Positions 1 to 8,220 of a stretch of 64,000 nt of DNA are shown one piece after another; position 1 is the first letter of the stretch, and each line of letters opens with the position of its first letter. The DNA lies in assembly GCA_034436335.1 (NCBI GenBank), contig DAOTVO010000047.1, positions 1-64,000 on the forward strand, given 5' to 3'. The stretch comes from UBA877 sp034436335 (GTDB lineage: Bacteria; Chloroflexota; Anaerolineae; Anaerolineales; Villigracilaceae). The notes beneath the pieces are model-generated. The model did not search any database. It saw nothing but the letters and a program-made list of their open reading frames with translations, and was not told where the DNA came from. A program made the translations under genes and the position numbers.

Positions 1-1395
1 TGGCGCGGCGTCATCGCCGAGGACTACACTTTCGACAACGTCCGCCGTGCCGCCCAGGGCTACGCCGCCTACATGCTCGAACAGGGCCACGCCGGCAAGT
101 GGATTGTCGTCGGCCACGACAAACGCTTTGCCAGCGAACACTTCGCCGCCGCCGTGGCCGAAGTGCTGGCCGGCAACGGCTTCAAAGTCTACCTGACCCA
201 GGAGGCCACCCCCACCCCGGTCATCGCCTACGCCGTGGTGGAGAAAAAAGCCTGCGGCGCGGTCAACATCACCGCCAGCCACAACCCGCCCACCGACAAC
301 GGCTTCAAAGTCCGCAACCAGACCGGCGGCGCCATTGACCCGGCCGGCCTGAAGCGCATCGAAGCCCTCATCCCCGCTGACGTGGAAAACGTAAAACGTA
401 AAACGTATGCCGAGGCCGAGGCCGCCGGCGAAATCGTCAAATTCGACGCCGCCGCGCCCTACCTCGAACACATCCAGAAACTCATTGACCTCCAGCCCAT
501 CAAAGACGCCGGCCTGACCGTGCTGGTAGACGCCATGTGGGGCAACGGGGCGGGCTACTTCACCCGTCTGCTCGCCGGCGGCAAGACCCGCGTCCTCGAA
601 ATCCACAACACCCGCAACCCGCTCTTCCCGGAGATGAAGCGCCCCGAACCCATCCGCCCCAACATTGACGTCGGCCTGCGCGCCACCCGCGAACACAACG
701 CCGACGTCCTGCTCATCCTGGACGGCGACGCCGACCGCTGCGGCATCGGCGATGAAAACGGCGAATTCATCAACCAGTTGCGCGTCTACGCCCTGCTGGC
801 CTACTACCTGCTCGAAGTGCGCGGCGAGCGCGGCGACATCGTCAAGACTCTCTCCACCACCACCATGCTCAACAAACTCGGCCAAATGTACGGCGTGCCG
901 GTGCACGAGACGGGCGTCGGCTTCAAGTACGTCGCCCCCAAGATGACCGAAACCAACGCCCTCATCGGCGGCGAAGAGAGCGGCGGCTACGCCTTCCGCG
1001 GCAACGTCCCCGAGCGCGACGGCATCCTCGCCGGCCTGTACTTCCTCGACTTCATGGTGCGCACCGGCAAGAAACCCACCCAATTGCTGCAAATGCTCTT
1101 CGACAAACTGGGCGCCGAATACTACTACGACCGCATTGACACCCCCTTCAAAGGCAACCGCGCCGACCGCGAAGCCGCCATCCTGGCCGCCAAGCCGCAG
1201 ACCATCGGCGGGCTGCGCGTCACCGAACTGGTCACCGTGGACGGCTTCCAATTCAAACTCGAAGATGGCGGCTGGTTGCTCATCCGCTTCAGCGGCACCG
1301 AACCCATCATGCGCGTCTACTGCGAGACCACCCACAAAGACAAAGTGCAGGCCATCCTGCAAGATGGTTTGAAAGTTGCCGGCTTGAAAGTTTAA
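1..1395 (+). CDS. Phosphohexomutase (phosphoglucomutase/phosphomannomutase family), 5'-partial
   Basis: Alpha-D-phosphohexomutase superfamily enzyme that interconverts hexose 1- and 6-phosphates in the cytoplasm for glycan and storage-sugar metabolism. The reading frame is open to the first base of the window and reads WRGVIAEDYTFDNVRRAA before the first ATG at 73. This is a typical N-terminal mutase segment, so the gene starts outside the window and 73 is not the true start. Motifs in order are the phosphoserine loop TASHNPP, the metal loop DGDADR, the sugar-recognition loop GEESGGY and the C-terminal phosphate-binding RFSGTEPIMRVY. An AT-rich microrepeat is translated as part of the protein at 386-406. 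The tatD gene follows after 15 bp and is probably co-transcribed. The substrate (glucose, mannose or glucosamine phosphate) cannot be decided from sequence alone. Confidence 0.93.
   Translation, partial: WRGVIAEDYTFDNVRRAAQGYAAYMLEQGHAGKWIVVGHDKRFASEHFAAAVAEVLAGNGFKVYLTQEATPTPVIAYAVVEKKACGAVNITASHNPPTDNGFKVRNQTGGAIDPAGLKRIEALIPADVENVKRKTYAEAEAAGEIVKFDAAAPYLEHIQKLIDLQPIKDAGLTVLVDAMWGNGAGYFTRLLAGGKTRVLEIHNTRNPLFPEMKRPEPIRPNIDVGLRATREHNADVLLILDGDADRCGIGDENGEFINQLRVYALLAYYLLEVRGERGDIVKTLSTTTMLNKLGQMYGVPVHETGVGFKYVAPKMTETNALIGGEESGGYAFRGNVPERDGILAGLYFLDFMVRTGKKPTQLLQMLFDKLGAEYYYDRIDTPFKGNRADREAAILAAKPQTIGGLRVTELVTVDGFQFKLEDGGWLLIRFSGTEPIMRVYCETTHKDKVQAILQDGLKVAGLKV
386..406. repeat. In-frame 7-bp microrepeat (AAAACGT x3)
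   Basis: Three perfect copies of AAAACGT at 386-392, 393-399 and 400-406 lie inside the mutase gene. The total of 21 bp keeps the frame and is read as part of NVKRKTY. It stands out as AT-rich in a GC-rich gene and resembles the other short repeats read in frame in this window (thiB/thiP-like genes, tatD). Confidence 0.8.
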
Positions 1396-1410
1396 GACCG
1401 ACCTTCGACC

Positions 1411-2355
1411 TTGAAACTTACCGACACCCACTGTCACCTCGACTTTCAAACGTTCGACCCCGACCGCTCCGCCGTGCTGGAACGCGCCGCCCGGGCCGGG
1501 GTCGAACGCATTCTCATTCCGGGTCTCACCCTGACCTCGAGCCGGTCCGCCGTTAAACTGGCCGAAAGCCACCCCATGCTCTTTGCCGCCGTCGGCGTCC
1601 ATCCGACGGAAGCAAAAACCTGGAGCAAGACGACCAAAGAAGAATTACGCCGCCTGGCACTTTCTTCCCTTCCCCCCTCTCCCTCTGGGAGAGGGGCCGG
1701 GGGCGAGGGGCTGCTCCCCTCTCCCTCTGGGAGAGGGGCCGGGGGTGAGGGCGCACTCCCCTCTCCCTCTGGGAGAGGGGCCGGGGGTGAGGGCAAAATC
1801 GTTGCCATCGGCGAAATCGGGCTGGACTATTACTGGGACGCCGCGCCCCACGACCTGCAGCAGCGCGTCTTGGGCGAGCAACTCGACCTGGCGGCGGAAC
1901 TCGGCCTGCCGGTGGTGATCCACCTGCGCGAACGAGGCGATGCCCCCGACGGCCCCTGCGTCGCCGACCTGTTGAAACGGCTCGAGGACTGGGTGGCAGG
2001 CCTGAGGTCCGGAAATGACCCGCTGGCCGAGCGCCCCGGCGTGCTGCACTCGTTTTCCGGCTCGCTCAAAACGGCGCAGCAGGCTATCCGTCTCGGTTTT
2101 TATATTGGCGTCACCGGGCCGGTCACCTATCGCAAAGACCGTCAGGAACTCATCGCCGCCCTGCCGCTGGAGCGCCTGCTCATTGAGACCGACGCGCCGT
2201 TCCTGGCCCCTGCTCCCCATCGTGGAAAGCGGAACGAACCCGCCTTTGTAGCCCTGATTGCTGATAAAATAGCGACATTGCATCACATCTCTTTGGAAAC
2301 GGCTGCAGAAGCAACAACATCCAACGCCCTGCGGCTGTTCAATTGGAAAGATTGA
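1411..2355 (+). CDS. tatD: TatD-family metal-dependent hydrolase with an in-frame repeat insertion
   Basis: TatD/YcfH-type amidohydrolase-fold nuclease, a cytoplasmic metal-dependent 3'-5' DNase/RNase family. Start is TTG at 1411, giving KLTDTHCHLD immediately with the HxH metal ligands. Further conserved sites are GEIGLDYY (Glu), PVVIHLRE (His), HSFSGS (His) and IETDAPFLAP (Asp), so all expected metal ligands are present. Length is 314 aa, about 45-50 longer than usual. The excess is a Pro/Ser/Gly-rich stretch near residues 86-129, where LPSPSGRGAGGEG is repeated three times. It is encoded by a tandem palindromic DNA repeat placed just before the KIVAIGEIG strand. The stop is separated from the next TTG start by one base, so it is translationally coupled to the polyprenyl synthase gene. 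Confidence 0.92.
   Translation: MKLTDTHCHLDFQTFDPDRSAVLERAARAGVERILIPGLTLTSSRSAVKLAESHPMLFAAVGVHPTEAKTWSKTTKEELRRLALSSLPPSPSGRGAGGEGLLPSPSGRGAGGEGALPSPSGRGAGGEGKIVAIGEIGLDYYWDAAPHDLQQRVLGEQLDLAAELGLPVVIHLRERGDAPDGPCVADLLKRLEDWVAGLRSGNDPLAERPGVLHSFSGSLKTAQQAIRLGFYIGVTGPVTYRKDRQELIAALPLERLLIETDAPFLAPAPHRGKRNEPAFVALIADKIATLHHISLETAAEATTSNALRLFNWKD
1674..1793. repeat. Triplicate 42-bp-period palindromic repeat inside tatD
   Basis: Three near-identical copies of a 36-37-bp sequence (CCCTCTCCCtctGGGAGAGGG followed by a G-rich tail) lie at 1674-1710, 1716-1751 and 1758-1793, with an exact 42-bp period. The period is a multiple of three, so the gene stays open. Each copy contains the perfect inverted repeat CCCTCTCCC/GGGAGAGGG, which can fold into a hairpin in DNA or mRNA. 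Similar 'CTCCCTCTGGGAGAGGG' elements are known as dispersed intergenic repeats in many bacteria. Here three copies are coding. Confidence 0.95.
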
Positions 2356-2356
2356 G

Positions 2357-3325
2357 TTGAACGCCCACCCGTCTCTTGCCATTATAGACAATGAAATTGC
2401 CGAAGTGGAAGCGCTGATGCGCCGTCAGGCTGACGAGGCGCACCCCGAACTGCGCGCCGCGCTGGAGCACTTACTCTCATCGGGAGGCAAACGGATTCGC
2501 CCGACTCTGAGCCTGCTCACGGGGCGGATGCTCGGCGCGCCGCGGGAGCCTTTGCTCTATCTGGCGGCGGCGGCAGAACTGCTTCACACCGCCACCCTAG
2601 TGCATGATGATTTGATTGACGGCGCGCTCCTGCGGCGCGGCAACCCGACCTTGAACGCCCAATGGGCGCCGCCTGCCACCGTCCTGACCGGGGATTTCAT
2701 CTTTGCCCGCGCCGCTAAATTGGCCGCCGAGACGAATCATCTGCCGCTGATGAAACTCTTTGCCGAGACGCTGGCCACCATCGTCAACGGCGAATTGACA
2801 CAAATGTTCAGCGCCCGCGGGGTAGCCAGCCGCGAGAACTACTACCAACGCATCTATGCCAAGACCGCCTCGCTCATCGAAATGACCACCCGCGCCGCGG
2901 CGATGATTAGCCCGGTGGAAGAAGATATCGTTGAAGCCATGCGCCTGTATGGGTATCATCTGGGCATCGCCTTTCAAATTGTAGATGATGTGCTGGATTT
3001 CACCGGCGAGCAGGCCAAGGTGGGTAAACCGGTCGGCTCGGATCTATTGCAAGGGCTGGTGACTCTGCCGGCTTTGTACTACATCGAGGCCCATCCTGAC
3101 GATAAGGGCGCGAAAGCCCTGCTGGCCGGGCGTTATTTGCTGGAACGAGACGCCATCGAGGGATTGATTGGCAGCGTGGCGCGCAGTGAGAGCATCGAAA
3201 AAGCAAAAGCCGAGGCGCAAGAACATGTTCGGCTGGCGGTCGAGAATCTGTCTGCCATGCCCGGCGGGGAAGAGCGCGCCGCTCTGGAAGAGTTGGCTTA
3301 CTACACGATAAACCGCAAAATCTAG
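2357..3325 (+). CDS. Polyprenyl diphosphate synthase (all-trans, IspB/HepT-like)
   Basis: Trans-isoprenyl diphosphate synthase that condenses isopentenyl diphosphate with allylic diphosphates to make the side chain of quinones or similar lipids. It acts in the cytosol or at the membrane. The first aspartate-rich motif is in LVHDDLIDGALLRRG and the second in FQIVDDVLDFTG. SGGKRIRPTL near residue 40 is the usual N-terminal substrate-binding segment. Length 322 aa is normal. The chain-length-determining positions before the first DDxxD are small/aliphatic (AAAELLHTATL), consistent with a long-chain enzyme, but the exact product is inference. The TTG start at 2357 directly follows the tatD stop. 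The TAG stop lies in a CTAG palindrome that also gives the stop of the convergent gene. Confidence 0.92.
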   Translation: MNAHPSLAIIDNEIAEVEALMRRQADEAHPELRAALEHLLSSGGKRIRPTLSLLTGRMLGAPREPLLYLAAAAELLHTATLVHDDLIDGALLRRGNPTLNAQWAPPATVLTGDFIFARAAKLAAETNHLPLMKLFAETLATIVNGELTQMFSARGVASRENYYQRIYAKTASLIEMTTRAAAMISPVEEDIVEAMRLYGYHLGIAFQIVDDVLDFTGEQAKVGKPVGSDLLQGLVTLPALYYIEAHPDDKGAKALLAGRYLLERDAIEGLIGSVARSESIEKAKAEAQEHVRLAVENLSAMPGGEERAALEELAYYTINRKI

Positions 3326-6300
3326 TTTTCCCCCTCTCGGCCGACAAGAGAAAGAAAAGCCTCGACTACACGCGGGTCGAAGAGGATGCCGCTATTGCTT
3401 TTGATGTACTCCAACGCGGCAACGCGGCTCCAGGCTTTTCGGTACGGACGGTCGGAAGTCAGCGAATCCCACACATCCACCACAGCGAAAATGCGCGCCG
3501 CAATGGGGATTTCCTCCCCCGCCAGTCCGCGCGGATAGCCGGAACCGTCCCAGCGCTCGTGATGACAATAAGGAATATCGAGCGCCGGCCGCAAATACAA
3601 AATCATGTTGAGCATATTGTAGGCAACAAGTGGATGACGGCGAATCATCTCCCACTCGCTCTCCGTCAGCGGGCCGGGCTTAGAGAGGATGCCATCTGGA
3701 ATACTCATTGTGCCGATGTCGTGCAGGAGTGCTCCCCGGCGAACATGAACCAGTTCGTTTTCGGGTAGTCCAAGCGCCGAGGCCAGTCGGACCGTCAAGT
3801 CGGTCAGGCGCTGGGTATGGCCTTCGGCCTCGCAGCCGCGCAAGTCGAGGGCTTTGGCCCAGCCTTCAATGACAGCGTCATAAGCCATCACCAGGTCCAC
3901 ATTCATCTTTTGTAATTCTTCAAAGAGCTGTGCGTTATCAATGGCTATTGCCGTCTGGCTGGCCATGGTTTCGAGGAAATTTTTCCAGTCAGCAGCCACT
4001 TCCAGAGGGGTACGGTGATACAGTTCAAGCACACCTTTGACCTGCCCTTTGGCTATGAGCGGAACGCAGATGTAGGAAACAAAATGATCGCCCGCGATGG
4101 AAACCAATCTCCCGCGCTGGGTAATTTCGCGCAATCTTTCAATAAAAACCATCGAACGTGAACGAATAGCCCGGCTGGCAATGTCATTGGCAAGGTAAAC
4201 CCGCCAAGAAGTGACCGCCTCGCTGCGGAAGCCGGCACTGGCGGCGTGTTGCAAGAGTTGAGTCTTGGGGTTGAGCAATAAAACAGCGGCTGCGTCTACA
4301 CCGAGTTGCGAAAGAATATGCTCAATCAAGATATTGAGGATGACGCGCAAGTCCAGAATGGTGTTAATTGCGATGTCAATCACGCGCAGGGAAGCCAGTC
4401 TCTGAAGTTGATTCTGCGTTTGCTCGTGAAGTTGCGAACGCCGAATTGCATTGCCGGCAATTTCGCTGACAATAGACAAAAGGTGCGTCTCTTCCGGCAG
4501 AATTTGGCGGGGAAGTTCTACCGCTAAAAACAGGACGCCGGTCACTTCCTGCAGGGTACGAATCGGTATACAGACGCCGCTCCAGCCCGAGGCGAGTTCC
4601 TGCCAAGAGGCATATATCAAAGGGTCGCGACTTAAATCTCGAGAAATGATGATTTTCCCCTCGGCAAAACTGCTCCCCACCATCCCTTCACCGGGCAAAA
4701 CCTCCTTCTCTTGTATTTTTGTAAACCAGCCTTGTGAAACAGTTTGAATGAGTACACGTTTGCCAACATTGTAGAGCCAGATAGCGCCAGCCTGAGAGTG
4801 AATGGCCTTCAATGTTTCATCCAGAAGACGCGGAAGCATTTGATGAATAGTTTGCGCCTCACGCAGGATGGTAGAAATTCGGTTGAGAGTCTCCAGTTCT
4901 GTCAACCGTTGGCCGGTTTCTCGATATAAGCGAATATTTTCAATCGCGGTAGCCGCATAGGCCGAAAGCATTTCAAGCAGAAGCCGGTCTTCCCCAGTGT
5001 ATGCATTTGGGCGGTACGATTGCGCAGATAACATCCCAATAATTTTATCTCCCAAGCGCATAGGGACCACAAGGATGGAACGCACCTTTTCTTCATCACC
5101 GAAATGAACTACTTTATCAATTTCGTCTTTCGATAAATCAGAGAAAATGCGCGACTCGCCCGATGAAATTATTGTACCTGATAAACTGCCATCTCTAGGC
5201 ACTCTAAAAGATGGATAACGCCGGCCTTTATCGTACAGGTATACGAGAATAATCTCATCCGGCTTTGTCTCATCCACCACTGAGATGACAAAGCTTTCAG
5301 CAGGCATCAATTGCTTGGCCGCGCGGTGAATGGCTTCATAAACCTTTTCGGCATCCTGACCCACAAGCACAATTTCCTGACTGACGCGATGGAGAATAGC
5401 ACGTCTTTCTGCAGCCTGTAAGGCATCTTGATACAGGCGTGAATTTGCCATAGCGGCTGCAGCCTGATTCGCAAAGGCGGCGACCAGTGTGATTTTGTCC
5501 TCAGTAAAATAATTTGGCTGACAACTGTCGATCGCCAGAATACCAATCATCCGCTCCTGTACAACCAGCGGGACCCCTAGCCACGAACGAATATGACTAT
5601 GAGGAGCAACGCGAAACTCCCTGTAGGTAGCAGGAGCATTATTCAGGACAAAAGGTCTCCTGGTTTGAACCACCACGGTATTTGGATTGTTGCCAGGAAC
5701 AGGGAAGCGCATCCCCAACACCATGGCCGGATCAGCCCAGCCTCGGCCGCCCACAATCTCCAAATAACCATCCCTGAGTTCCTGAACCGAGGCGCTGTCA
5801 TAGGGCACAACGCGCGCCAGTTGCTCTAAAATTAAACGCACAGCCTCGTCCCGGTCGAGTGTAGATGCTATCGCCGATGCAGCAAGACGGAGAGTCTCGG
5901 CCTCCTGCCAACGCCGATGTTCCGATTCGAAAAGACGGGCATTCTCGATGACAACAGCGACCTGATTGGCAAATGTCTGCATCAAAGAAGCCTGCGCCTC
6001 GGTAAAAGCATCGAGCTGACAACTGTCGAGGCACAAACAGCCAATCACCTCACCCCTGGCCAAGAGCGGAACGCCCATCCAACCATGGATGTACTCAGAA
6101 CCCGGCCAGTTTTCAAAGCAGGCTTCGGTCTGAGCGTCCCTTAAAATCAGCGGTTCTTTCTTGGAGATGAGGACTTTCCATTTTTTATTTATTTTGAATT
6201 TCTTACCTTGCCATCCTATGCTGTCGGGCAAACCGCGAGCCGCAACGATTTTAAATTCCTGGCCATCCATCAAGATAATCGAGGCGCTATCATAAGGGAC

Positions 6301-7911
6301 TATCTTGGCTGCCGAATCCAGAATTATCTTGAGCAGGGCGTCCATTTGCAGCGTAGTTGTCAAAGCAGTGGTCACATCGCGCAGAGTCTCCGCTTCGCGC
6401 CGGCGGCGTTGTTCCTCGTCAAGAAGGTGCAGCCGCTCGATAGAAGTCGCCAGCGTGCCGCTGATAGTCGTGAACAGACGCAGGTCGTCCTCGCTAAAGT
6501 AATCCACCTGCCTGCTCTCGGCATTGACAACGCCAATCAGTTCATCGCCCAACATGATAGGAACGCATAATTCCGAACGTATGCCGTCTTGAATCGCGAG
6601 ATAACGACTATCCTTTTCGACATCACGGACAAGGCAGGGCTTTCTTTCCGCTGCTACGCATCCTGTAATTCCCCGACCCAAAGGGATAACGACAAGGTCT
6701 CGGCCTTGAAAGTCGCCCACATAACTGGAATGGATAACAAGAGCCTTGCGGGAAGGGTCATACAACATGACGCCAAAACTATCCAGATCAAAGGTCTTGG
6801 CAATTACCTGCGTTGCCTCTCGTATCAAGTCATCCAGGGTCGCTGCTTTGGTGCCCACCTCTGAAACAGCATGCAGAACCGACAATTCCTTCAGGCGGCG
6901 GCGCATTTCGTCTTCGGAGCGCTTGCGCTCCATGATGTCCCGCGCCAGAGCAATGACTACCTCTTCGCCAAAGTAAAGGCCTTTGTAGAGGCGAACTTCT
7001 TTCAAAAAAGGTTGACCGTCGCTGCGCAGGCCCCAAAATTCGAATTGTTGCGGCTCTCCTTGGAGCGCCTTTTGAAATTGAACTTGAACTTGTTTCAAAT
7101 CGTTCTTGCCGGGCGCTCCTATATCAGCCGGCGTTTTACCGATGAAATATTCGCGCGGATAGCCATACATTTCAACGGCTCCCCGATTGACATCCAAAAA
7201 ACTGCCATCTCGCGCCTGGATATAAATTGCTTCGGAAACACTCTCAAATAAGCCTCGATAACTGGCTTCGCTCTGTCGAAGCATTTCTTCGGCCTTTTTC
7301 CTTTCGCTCACTTCCCTCTTGAGCTGCTCGCTGTATGACTGCACCCGTAACTGTCTAAGATTTCCCTCGACCATCATGGCCGTCATATTTCTCAAGAAAA
7401 TGAGAGCAGCCTCCACTCGCTCACGCTCGACAATTGGGACTTGTTTGAGCGCCAATAGATACTCATCCAAATCGTAGCCGTATTTTTTAGCCTGTTTTGC
7501 AAACAAAGTCGGGTCAGGCTTATCTAGAAAAATCTGCCCCACCAATACAACAGCAAGAACTTTGCCATCGACAATCAAGGGAGTCAAAACGTCTGTCAAG
7601 CCCAAGCCGCATTTGACGAATCTGATTTCCTGAGAGGATGTCCAGTCTTCTGTAAATTTTTGATTGCTCTTCACGCATACCTGCGCCGACTCAGGAAAAG
7701 CACGGTGAAATTTATGACAAATCTCTTGCCAGCCGGCCGGGACCAAGATTTCTAGATTAGGAAGAGCAATCAATCCAACAGACAGACCTGTTAGGGCAGC
7801 AAAATTTTCATATACCTTTCCCAACCGTTCAGGATTCAATAACTCCTTGATGGAATATTTGCCATCAAGCAAATAATTTTTATCGGACCCTCGAGACGCT
7901 GTTTTTCCCAT
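3322..7911 (-). CDS. PocR-PAS-multi-GAF-HD-GYP sensor/phosphodiesterase-like protein
   Basis: Large 1529-aa cytoplasmic sensor. Rough domain order: a PocR-type ligand-binding domain (residues 20-190, with conserved cysteines in CHKFHR, QVCVKSN and FVKCGLG), coiled coil, PAS (218-335), then about six GAF modules (345-495, 505-665, 680-830, 840-1005, 1020-1165, 1185-1335), and a C-terminal HD-GYP domain (1355-1525). HD-GYP proteins normally hydrolyse cyclic di-GMP. The HD pair is H1397-D1398 and the GYP part HHERWDGSGYPRG is intact. However, the usual HDxGK motif reads HDIGT, so the conserved lysine is a threonine. No transmembrane segment is visible. A promoter sits directly at the start codon and suggests a leaderless mRNA. 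The stop overlaps the stop of the convergent prenyl synthase gene. Ligand and activity are unknown. Confidence 0.88.
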   Translation of the reverse strand: MGKTASRGSDKNYLLDGKYSIKELLNPERLGKVYENFAALTGLSVGLIALPNLEILVPAGWQEICHKFHRAFPESAQVCVKSNQKFTEDWTSSQEIRFVKCGLGLTDVLTPLIVDGKVLAVVLVGQIFLDKPDPTLFAKQAKKYGYDLDEYLLALKQVPIVERERVEAALIFLRNMTAMMVEGNLRQLRVQSYSEQLKREVSERKKAEEMLRQSEASYRGLFESVSEAIYIQARDGSFLDVNRGAVEMYGYPREYFIGKTPADIGAPGKNDLKQVQVQFQKALQGEPQQFEFWGLRSDGQPFLKEVRLYKGLYFGEEVVIALARDIMERKRSEDEMRRRLKELSVLHAVSEVGTKAATLDDLIREATQVIAKTFDLDSFGVMLYDPSRKALVIHSSYVGDFQGRDLVVIPLGRGITGCVAAERKPCLVRDVEKDSRYLAIQDGIRSELCVPIMLGDELIGVVNAESRQVDYFSEDDLRLFTTISGTLATSIERLHLLDEEQRRRREAETLRDVTTALTTTLQMDALLKIILDSAAKIVPYDSASIILMDGQEFKIVAARGLPDSIGWQGKKFKINKKWKVLISKKEPLILRDAQTEACFENWPGSEYIHGWMGVPLLARGEVIGCLCLDSCQLDAFTEAQASLMQTFANQVAVVIENARLFESEHRRWQEAETLRLAASAIASTLDRDEAVRLILEQLARVVPYDSASVQELRDGYLEIVGGRGWADPAMVLGMRFPVPGNNPNTVVVQTRRPFVLNNAPATYREFRVAPHSHIRSWLGVPLVVQERMIGILAIDSCQPNYFTEDKITLVAAFANQAAAAMANSRLYQDALQAAERRAILHRVSQEIVLVGQDAEKVYEAIHRAAKQLMPAESFVISVVDETKPDEIILVYLYDKGRRYPSFRVPRDGSLSGTIISSGESRIFSDLSKDEIDKVVHFGDEEKVRSILVVPMRLGDKIIGMLSAQSYRPNAYTGEDRLLLEMLSAYAATAIENIRLYRETGQRLTELETLNRISTILREAQTIHQMLPRLLDETLKAIHSQAGAIWLYNVGKRVLIQTVSQGWFTKIQEKEVLPGEGMVGSSFAEGKIIISRDLSRDPLIYASWQELASGWSGVCIPIRTLQEVTGVLFLAVELPRQILPEETHLLSIVSEIAGNAIRRSQLHEQTQNQLQRLASLRVIDIAINTILDLRVILNILIEHILSQLGVDAAAVLLLNPKTQLLQHAASAGFRSEAVTSWRVYLANDIASRAIRSRSMVFIERLREITQRGRLVSIAGDHFVSYICVPLIAKGQVKGVLELYHRTPLEVAADWKNFLETMASQTAIAIDNAQLFEELQKMNVDLVMAYDAVIEGWAKALDLRGCEAEGHTQRLTDLTVRLASALGLPENELVHVRRGALLHDIGTMSIPDGILSKPGPLTESEWEMIRRHPLVAYNMLNMILYLRPALDIPYCHHERWDGSGYPRGLAGEEIPIAARIFAVVDVWDSLTSDRPYRKAWSRVAALEYIKSNSGILFDPRVVEAFLSLVGREGEN

Positions 7912-7921
7912 AGGGCAAAGT

Positions 7922-7951
7922 CTTATAAAAAGTTGTCTAAAAGACTGTCGA
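7922..7951 (-). promoter_or_regulatory. Predicted leaderless promoter of the HD-GYP gene
   Basis: On the minus strand, TCGACA (7946-7951), an 18-bp spacer and TATAAG (7922-7927) lie with only 10 bases between the -10 box and the ATG at 7911. Transcription would begin about 3 bases before the start codon, and there is no Shine-Dalgarno sequence. Confidence 0.55.
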
Positions 7952-8053
7952 GATTCAACTTCATTTTACAGCAAAAAGAAACAAAAGCCCCCATCCAAAT
8001 TGACCATAATCCAACCTGCTTTGCTGCAAAGTTCAGGCAACACAAGATTCACC

Positions 8054-8167
8054 CGTTATTGCAAGCCGCCAAAGGCGGCGAAGCCCCGGCCTGACGCCAG
8101 GACAGGCAATCTCCTCGTCGGTTCTGGGGACTGATTCAGCGGCTGCGCCGCCTGGCAGTGACACGAC
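8054..8167. repeat. Degenerate dispersed repeat of the GTCATTGCGAGG...AAGCAATCTC type
   Basis: The 309-bp gap between the HD-GYP gene (start 7911) and the histidine kinase (stop 8221) holds no gene. It contains the leaderless promoter at 7922-7951 and this element. The element begins GTTATTGCAAGCCGCCAAAG, continues through a GCCGCCaaaGGCGGC palindrome and CAATCTCCTCG, and ends CTGGCAGTGACACGACG. That layout is a decayed version of the widespread bacterial repeat with GTCATTGCGAGG ends and a central AGCAATCTC. No open frame or clear terminator was found in the rest. Confidence 0.5.
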
Positions 8168-8220
8168 GCCCTGTGTGTTTGCGACAGAGCAAATCCGACC
8201 CAACAAAGCCGCGTAAGTTG

